The position numbers and the translations under genes were made by a program. DNA of 64,000 nucleotides, from assembly GCA_900547035.1 (NCBI GenBank), contig URFM01000010.1, positions 1 to 64,000 of the forward strand. The letters run 5' to 3'. Position 1 is the first letter of the stretch, and every line of letters begins with the position of its first letter. The stretch comes from an uncultured Clostridium sp. (GTDB taxonomy: Bacteria > Bacillota > Clostridia > Lachnospirales > Lachnospiraceae). The notes below the pieces were generated by a model. The model had not been told where the DNA came from and did not search any database. It was given only the letters and a program-made list of their open reading frames with translations. Shown here one piece after another: positions 58,445-64,000 of the stretch.

Positions 58445-61400
58445 ATGTATCAGAAGGTTCCCACAGACTTAAAGTTTGTGGAACGGGAAAAAGAGGTGGA
58501 GAAGTTCTGGGAAGAGAACCACATCTTTGAGAAGAGCATCAAAAACAGAGAGGGCGGCCAGCCCTACGTGTTCTACGATGGTCCGCCAACGGCCAACGGA
58601 AAGCCCCACATCGGCCATGTGGAGACCCGTGTCATTAAGGACATGATCCCCAGATACCGGGCTATGAAGGGATATATGGTACCCAGAAAAGCCGGATGGG
58701 ATACCCATGGACTGCCGGTGGAGCTGGAAGTGGAGAAGAAGCTTGGCCTGGACGGCAAAGACCAGATCGAGAAGTACGGTCTGGAACCCTTTATCAAGGA
58801 GTGTAAGGAGAGCGTCTGGAAGTACAAGGGAATGTGGGAGGATTTCTCCAATACCGTTGGCTTCTGGGCGGACATGGAAAACCCCTATGTCACCTATCAC
58901 AATGATTTTATTGAGTCCGAGTGGTGGGCCTTAAAGCAGATCTGGGAGAAAGGCCTGCTCTATAAGGGCTTTAAGGTAGTACCCTACTGTCCCCGCTGCG
59001 GCACTCCTCTGTCCTCCCACGAGGTAGCTCAGGGATACAAGGACGTGAAGGAGCGCTCCGCGATTGTCCGCTTTAAGGTGAAGGACGAGGACGCTTACAT
59101 CCTGGCATGGACCACAACGCCATGGACCCTGCCCAGCAACCTGGCTCTCTGCGTACACCCCAATGAGGAGTATGTGAAGGTAAAGGCCGGGGACGGAAAG
59201 GTTTATTACATCGCCCACGCTCTGATGGAGACGGTTCTGGGCGAGGGCTGCGAAGTGCTGGAAACCTACAAGGGAAAAGATCTGGAGTACAAGGAGTACG
59301 AGCCTCTCTACGAGTGTTCCGTTCCCTTCTGCGAAAAGCAGCATAAAAAGGCTTATTACGTGGTCTGCGACACCTACGTAACCCTGACCGACGGTACCGG
59401 AATCGTACACATTGCCCCGGCCTTCGGTGAAGACGATGCCAATGTGGGACGCAAGTACAACCTGCCCTTCGTGCAGCTGGTGGATTCTAAGGGAGATATG
59501 GCTCCGGAGACTCCCTTTGCAGGCAAGTTTGTGAAGGACGCCGATCCTTTGGTGCTGAAAGATCTGGAGGAGAGAGGACTGCTCTTCGCGGCTCCGGCCT
59601 TTGAGCACAGCTATCCCCACTGCTGGCGCTGCGGCACCCCACTTCTTTACTATGCAAGAGAGTCCTGGTTCATCAAGATGACGGCGGTGAAGGAGGACTT
59701 GATCCGCAACAATAACACCATCAACTGGGTGCCCGACTCCATCGGAAAGGGCCGTTTCGGCGACTGGCTGGAGAATATTCAGGACTGGGGAATCTCCAGA
59801 AACCGCTACTGGGGAACTCCTTTAAATATCTGGGAGTGCGAGTGCGGATACCAGCACTCCATCGGCAGCATCGAAGAATTAAAGAGCATGTCCCACAACT
59901 GCCCGGATGATATCGAGCTGCATCGTCCCTACATTGATAATGTGACGGTAGTATGCCCCAAGTGCGGCAAAGAGATGAAGCGGGTGCCGGAGGTAATCGA
60001 CTGCTGGTTTGACTCCGGAGCCATGCCATTTGCCCAGCATCATTATCCCTTTGAAAATAAGGAGCTGTTCGAGTCTCAGTTCCCGGCGCAGTTTATCTCC
60101 GAGGCCGTGGACCAGACCAGAGGATGGTTCTATTCCCTGCTGGCGGAATCCACCCTGCTCTTTAACAAGGCGCCCTACGAGAACGTTGTGGTCATGGGCC
60201 TGGTGCTGGACGAGAACGGACAGAAGATGAGCAAATCCAAGGGAAATGCCGTTGATCCCTTTGAGACATTAAAGACCCACGGCGCCGATGCCATCCGCTG
60301 GTTCTTCTACACCTGCAGCGCTCCCTGGCTGCCCAAGCGCTACCAGGACAAGGCGGTGACAGAAGGACAGAGAAAGTTCATGGGTACCCTGTGGAATACC
60401 TACGCCTTCTGGGTGCTGTACGCCAATATCGACCAGTTTGATCCCACCAAGTACAGCCTGGATTATGAGAAGCTTCCCGTGATGGACAGATGGCTGCTGT
60501 CCAAGATGAATTCCATGGTAAAGGCCGTGGACCAGAATCTGGATCAGTATCAGATTCCTGAGGCAGCCAGAGCTCTTCAGGATTTTGTGGATGACATGAG
60601 CAACTGGTACGTGAGAAGAAGCCGTGAGCGTTTCTGGGCTAAGGGTATGGAGCAGGATAAGATCAACGCCTACATGACTCTGTACACCGCACTGGTAACC
60701 GTTTCCAAGGCGGCGGCTCCCATGATTCCTTTCATGACCGAGCAGATTTATCAGAATTTGGTGCGGACTGTGGACAAGAACGCCCAGGAGAGCGTTCATC
60801 TATGCGACTTCCCGGTGGTTCAGGAGGAATGGATTGATCCACAGCTGGAGTCCGATATGGATGAGGTCTTAAAGACTGTTGTTATGGGACGGGCGGCCCG
60901 GAATACGGCGAATATTAAGAATCGCCAGCCCATTGCCCAGATGTATGTAAAGGCGGATCACGCCCTTTCCGACTTTTATGTAAAGATTATCGAGGAGGAA
61001 CTGAACGTCAAAAAAGTTACTTTTTCTGATGACGTACGGGCGTTTACCTCTTACACCTTCAAGCCTCAGTTAAAGACCGTGGGACCAAAATACGGCAAGC
61101 TGTTGAATCAGATTCGTCAGACCCTGACAGACCTGGATGGCAGTGCGGCTATGGATACCCTCAATGAGAAGGGAAGCCTGACCTTTGAGATTCAGGGGCA
61201 GGAGGTTGTTCTGACCAGAGACGACCTTCTCATCGACGTAGCCCAGAAGGAGGGATACGTGACTCAGGAGGACAACTATGTAACGGTGGTTCTGGATACC
61301 AATCTGACGCCGGAGCTGATCGAAGAAGGATTTGTCCGGGAGCTGATCAGCAAAATCCAGACGATGAGAAAGGAAGCCGGTTTTGAGGTAATGGACAAGA

Positions 61401-61579
61401 TTACCGTATACCAGGAAGGCAATGATCAGATCGAGGCGCTGCTTGCAGAGCATGGAGATGAGATTTGCACCGAGGTAATGGCGGACCGGATTGTTACCGG
61501 ACAGATGGGGGGATATGCCAAGGAGTGGAATATTAACGGACAGCAGGTATCACTTGGCGTGGAAAAGATCAACGCATAA
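58445..61579 (+). CDS. ileS: Isoleucine--tRNA ligase, type 2-like
   Basis: A 1044-residue class I synthetase. ATG 58445 has GGAGG 8 bases upstream; the longer frame has no advantage. HIGH is at residues 55-58 (GKPHIGHVE) and KMSKS at 594-598. The CP1 editing domain (GWDTHGLPVE, AWTTTPWTLPSN) and the C-terminal anticodon-binding region are present. Two Cys pairs (CPRCG and CPKCG) are scattered in the CP region. The N-terminus and length fit the eukaryote-like type 2 IleRS, which tends to be less sensitive to mupirocin than type 1; sensitivity here is unknown. Controlled by the Ile T-box. Confidence 0.94.
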   Translation: MYQKVPTDLKFVEREKEVEKFWEENHIFEKSIKNREGGQPYVFYDGPPTANGKPHIGHVETRVIKDMIPRYRAMKGYMVPRKAGWDTHGLPVELEVEKKLGLDGKDQIEKYGLEPFIKECKESVWKYKGMWEDFSNTVGFWADMENPYVTYHNDFIESEWWALKQIWEKGLLYKGFKVVPYCPRCGTPLSSHEVAQGYKDVKERSAIVRFKVKDEDAYILAWTTTPWTLPSNLALCVHPNEEYVKVKAGDGKVYYIAHALMETVLGEGCEVLETYKGKDLEYKEYEPLYECSVPFCEKQHKKAYYVVCDTYVTLTDGTGIVHIAPAFGEDDANVGRKYNLPFVQLVDSKGDMAPETPFAGKFVKDADPLVLKDLEERGLLFAAPAFEHSYPHCWRCGTPLLYYARESWFIKMTAVKEDLIRNNNTINWVPDSIGKGRFGDWLENIQDWGISRNRYWGTPLNIWECECGYQHSIGSIEELKSMSHNCPDDIELHRPYIDNVTVVCPKCGKEMKRVPEVIDCWFDSGAMPFAQHHYPFENKELFESQFPAQFISEAVDQTRGWFYSLLAESTLLFNKAPYENVVVMGLVLDENGQKMSKSKGNAVDPFETLKTHGADAIRWFFYTCSAPWLPKRYQDKAVTEGQRKFMGTLWNTYAFWVLYANIDQFDPTKYSLDYEKLPVMDRWLLSKMNSMVKAVDQNLDQYQIPEAARALQDFVDDMSNWYVRRSRERFWAKGMEQDKINAYMTLYTALVTVSKAAAPMIPFMTEQIYQNLVRTVDKNAQESVHLCDFPVVQEEWIDPQLESDMDEVLKTVVMGRAARNTANIKNRQPIAQMYVKADHALSDFYVKIIEEELNVKKVTFSDDVRAFTSYTFKPQLKTVGPKYGKLLNQIRQTLTDLDGSAAMDTLNEKGSLTFEIQGQEVVLTRDDLLIDVAQKEGYVTQEDNYVTVVLDTNLTPELIEEGFVRELISKIQTMRKEAGFEVMDKITVYQEGNDQIEALLAEHGDEICTEVMADRIVTGQMGGYAKEWNINGQQVSLGVEKINA

Positions 61580-61595
61580 TAACAGGAGGTTGTCA

Positions 61596-64000
61596 ATGAA
61601 CAAAGGTTTTGATAAGGCCACTTTTAAAAACAGTGTAATTGATAATGTAAAAAATATGTTCCGCAGGACCATCGACGAGGCTACGCCCCAGCAGGTATTT
61701 CAGGCCGTAGCTTACGCGGTAAAAGATGTCATCATCGATGAGTGGATCGCAACCCACAAGGAGTATGAGCGCAAGGACGTCAAAACCCTTTATTATTTAT
61801 CGATGGAATTCCTTATGGGCAGAGCTCTGGGCAATAACCTGATTAACATCTGCGCCTGGGATGAGGTAAAAGAGGTACTGGATGAGCTGGGATTTGATTT
61901 AAACGCAATCGAGGACCAGGAGCCGGATGCGGCTCTTGGAAACGGCGGACTGGGACGGCTTGCGGCATGCTTCCTGGATTCTCTGTCTACCTTGGGATAT
62001 CCGGCTTACGGCTGCGGTATCCGTTACCGCTACGGCATGTTTAAGCAGAAAATTGAAAACGGCTATCAGGTGGAAGTGCCGGACGACTGGTTAAAGGATG
62101 GCAACCCCTTTGAAATCCGCCGCCCCGAGTATGCCATGGAGGTTAAATTCGGCGGCTATGTCCGTACAGAGTGCCGGAACGGAAGAAACTATTTTATCCA
62201 GGAGGGCTATCAGTCTGTCCGGGCGGTACCTTATGACCTGCCGGTAATCGGCTACGGCAACAATGTGGTCAACACCCTGCGCATCTGGGATGCGGAGGCC
62301 ATCACCACCTTCAAGCTGGACGCCTTTGACCGGGGCGACTATCAGAAGGCGGTGGAGCAGGAGAATCTGGCCAAGACCATCGTGGAGGTCCTCTACCCCA
62401 ACGACAATCACTATGCCGGAAAGGAACTGCGGTTAAAGCAGCAGTATTTCTTCATTTCCGCCAGTGTGCAGAGAGCGGTGAAGAAGTACAAGGAGAAGCA
62501 CGACGATATCCGCAAGCTGCACGAGAAGGTGGTATTCCAGTTAAATGACACCCATCCCACCGTGGCCATTCCGGAGCTGATGCGTATTTTGCTGGATGAG
62601 GAGGGACTGACCTGGGAGGAGGCATGGGAGGTAACTACCAAGACCTGCGCCTACACCAACCACACCATAATGTCCGAGGCTCTGGAGAAATGGCCCATCG
62701 AGCTGTTCTCCCGCCTGCTGCCCAGAATCTACCAGATTGTAGAAGAGATTAACCGCCGGTTTGTGGAGCAGATTCACAGAATGTATCCGGGCAACCAGGA
62801 GAAGGTTCGCAAGATGTCCATTATCTATGACGGACAAGTGAAGATGGCCTATATGGCGATTGCCGCCAGCTTTTCCGTCAACGGCGTGGCCAAGCTCCAT
62901 ACGGAAATCTTAAAGCACCAGGAGCTGAAGGACTTTTATGAGATGATGCCTGAGAAGTTCAATAATAAGACCAATGGCATTACCCAGAGACGTTTCCTGC
63001 TTCACGGGAATCCCCTTCTGGCTCAGTGGGTGACGGATAAAATCGGCGATGAGTGGATTACCGACCTGCCCCATATCGGCAAGCTGGCCATTTACGCGGA
63101 TGACGAGAAATGCCAGCAGGAATTTATGAACATTAAGTACCAGAACAAGCTGCGGCTGGCAAAATATATCAAAGAGCACAATGGAATTGATGTGGACCCC
63201 AGATCCATTTTCGATGTCCAGGTCAAGCGGCTTCACGAGTACAAGCGTCAGCTGATGAACATTCTCCATGTGATGTATCTGTATAATCAGCTCAAGGACA
63301 ACCCCAACATGGATATTGTGCCCAGAACCTTTATTTTCGGAGCCAAGGCGGCAGCCGGATATAAGCGGGCCAAGCTGACCATCAAGCTGATTAACTCTGT
63401 AGCCAACGTGATTAATAATGACCGTTCCATCAATGGGAAAATCAAGGTGGTGTTTATTGAAGATTACCGGGTATCCAACGCGGAAATTATCTTTGCGGCG
63501 GCGGATGTCAGCGAGCAGATTTCCACGGCCAGCAAGGAGGCTTCCGGTACCGGAAACATGAAGTTCATGTTAAACGGCGCCCTGACTTTGGGAACCATGG
63601 ACGGAGCCAACGTGGAAATCGTGGAGGAGGTAGGAGCCGACCGGGCCTTTATCTTCGGTATGTCCTCCGATGAGGTTATCAACTACGAGAACAACGGCGG
63701 CTACAATCCTATGGAAATCTTCAACAACGACCAGGATATCCGCAGAGTGCTGATGCAGTTAATCAACGGTTTTTACTCACCGGAGAATCCAGAGCTGTTC
63801 AGGGATATCTACGACTCCCTGTTAAACACCAAGAGCAGCGACCGGGCGGATACCTACTTTATCCTGAAGGATTTCCGTTCCTACGCCCAGGCTCACGAGC
63901 GGGTGGACGCTGCCTATCGGAATGAAAAATGGTGGGCTCAGTCCGCAATCCTGAACGTAGCCCATTCCGGCAAATTCACCTCAGACCGGACCATCGAGGA
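61596..64000 (+). CDS. glgP: Glycogen/maltodextrin phosphorylase (3' end outside window)
   Basis: The frame from ATG 61596 (CAGGAGG upstream) is open to the window edge, giving about 801 visible residues; the family is about 750-830. It phosphorolyses alpha-1,4-glucans to glucose-1-phosphate. Motifs: YYLSMEFLMGRALGNNL, LGNGGLGRLAACFLDSL (about residue 108), GYGCGIRYRYG-like YPAYGCGIRYRYGMF, and the pyridoxal phosphate lysine in EASGTGNMKFMLNGALTLGT (Lys656). Starts 16 bases after the ileS stop, so it may be co-transcribed from the T-box promoter. Confidence 0.93.
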   Translation, partial: MNKGFDKATFKNSVIDNVKNMFRRTIDEATPQQVFQAVAYAVKDVIIDEWIATHKEYERKDVKTLYYLSMEFLMGRALGNNLINICAWDEVKEVLDELGFDLNAIEDQEPDAALGNGGLGRLAACFLDSLSTLGYPAYGCGIRYRYGMFKQKIENGYQVEVPDDWLKDGNPFEIRRPEYAMEVKFGGYVRTECRNGRNYFIQEGYQSVRAVPYDLPVIGYGNNVVNTLRIWDAEAITTFKLDAFDRGDYQKAVEQENLAKTIVEVLYPNDNHYAGKELRLKQQYFFISASVQRAVKKYKEKHDDIRKLHEKVVFQLNDTHPTVAIPELMRILLDEEGLTWEEAWEVTTKTCAYTNHTIMSEALEKWPIELFSRLLPRIYQIVEEINRRFVEQIHRMYPGNQEKVRKMSIIYDGQVKMAYMAIAASFSVNGVAKLHTEILKHQELKDFYEMMPEKFNNKTNGITQRRFLLHGNPLLAQWVTDKIGDEWITDLPHIGKLAIYADDEKCQQEFMNIKYQNKLRLAKYIKEHNGIDVDPRSIFDVQVKRLHEYKRQLMNILHVMYLYNQLKDNPNMDIVPRTFIFGAKAAAGYKRAKLTIKLINSVANVINNDRSINGKIKVVFIEDYRVSNAEIIFAAADVSEQISTASKEASGTGNMKFMLNGALTLGTMDGANVEIVEEVGADRAFIFGMSSDEVINYENNGGYNPMEIFNNDQDIRRVLMQLINGFYSPENPELFRDIYDSLLNTKSSDRADTYFILKDFRSYAQAHERVDAAYRNEKWWAQSAILNVAHSGKFTSDRTIE

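Noticed and set aside
1..64000. CRISPR arrays, tRNA or rRNA genes, prophage and insertion sequences
   Set aside because: Looked for regular repeats, cloverleaf-like segments, integrase or transposase frames; none seen. The only direct repeats are the pair at 24181-24243, the MraZ units and microrepeats at about 52555-52605.

Overview
The window looks like a chromosomal segment of an endospore-forming member of the Clostridia, most likely Lachnospiraceae (Clostridium cluster XIVa type). The basis is a moderately high G+C Gram-positive gene set with strong AGGAGG ribosome sites, frequent TTG/GTG starts, spoIIGA-sigE, two T-box leaders, MraZ-type and Spo0A-type control sites, a cdaA-cdaR pair and an OadB-type sodium pump subunit. 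No rRNA, tRNA, CRISPR, prophage or insertion sequence is visible. The assignment rests on gene content and order; no search was run.

Layout. 1-3301: end of an ABC-exporter ATPase gene, then a YesL-family membrane protein, an alpha/beta hydrolase and a sugar-isomerase-like TIM barrel, tightly overlapped. 3302-9200: a TetR regulator, then a second TetR with an HlyD-type adaptor and an RND permease. 9350-13490: cyclopropane fatty acid synthase, a CNNM/CBS membrane protein, and OadB with a 42-residue OadG-like partner. 13550-21300: ychF, then a LacI regulator fused to a solute-binding domain, divergent from a Ugp/Mal-type ABC importer (SBP, two permeases, no ATPase) and an MBL-fold hydrolase. 21400-23830: lgt, aroE, aroK. 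23830-28240: a T-box leader with apparent Trp (UGG) specifier, an iron-dependent alcohol dehydrogenase homologue and a TrpXYZ-like ABC transporter.

28248-43920: the division and cell-wall cluster mraZ-rsmH-ftsL-pbp-pbp-mraY-murD-ftsW-murA-ftsQ-ftsZ, then spoIIGA-sigE behind two candidate Spo0A boxes. 43920-53611: an NYN/LOTUS-like protein, deoB, two uncharacterised membrane proteins, cdaA-cdaR, ptsH-ptsI and an oligosaccharide-polymerase-like protein. 53640-57730: an EIIA(Glc) protein, a yjdF gene behind a yjdF-type riboswitch candidate, a Phd/PIN toxin-antitoxin pair, a metallophosphoesterase and an SdpR/SdpI pair. 57731-64000: a decayed AlbA_2-type gene, an Ile T-box, a type 2-like ileS, and most of a glycogen phosphorylase gene that runs off the window.

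Most of the window is core metabolism and cell envelope. The less ordinary parts are the Trp T-box operon with its dehydrogenase, the LacI-SBP fusion beside its transporter, the unnamed membrane pair ahead of cdaA, the stand-alone OadB plus 42-residue partner, and several well-formed regulatory sites readable directly from the bases.
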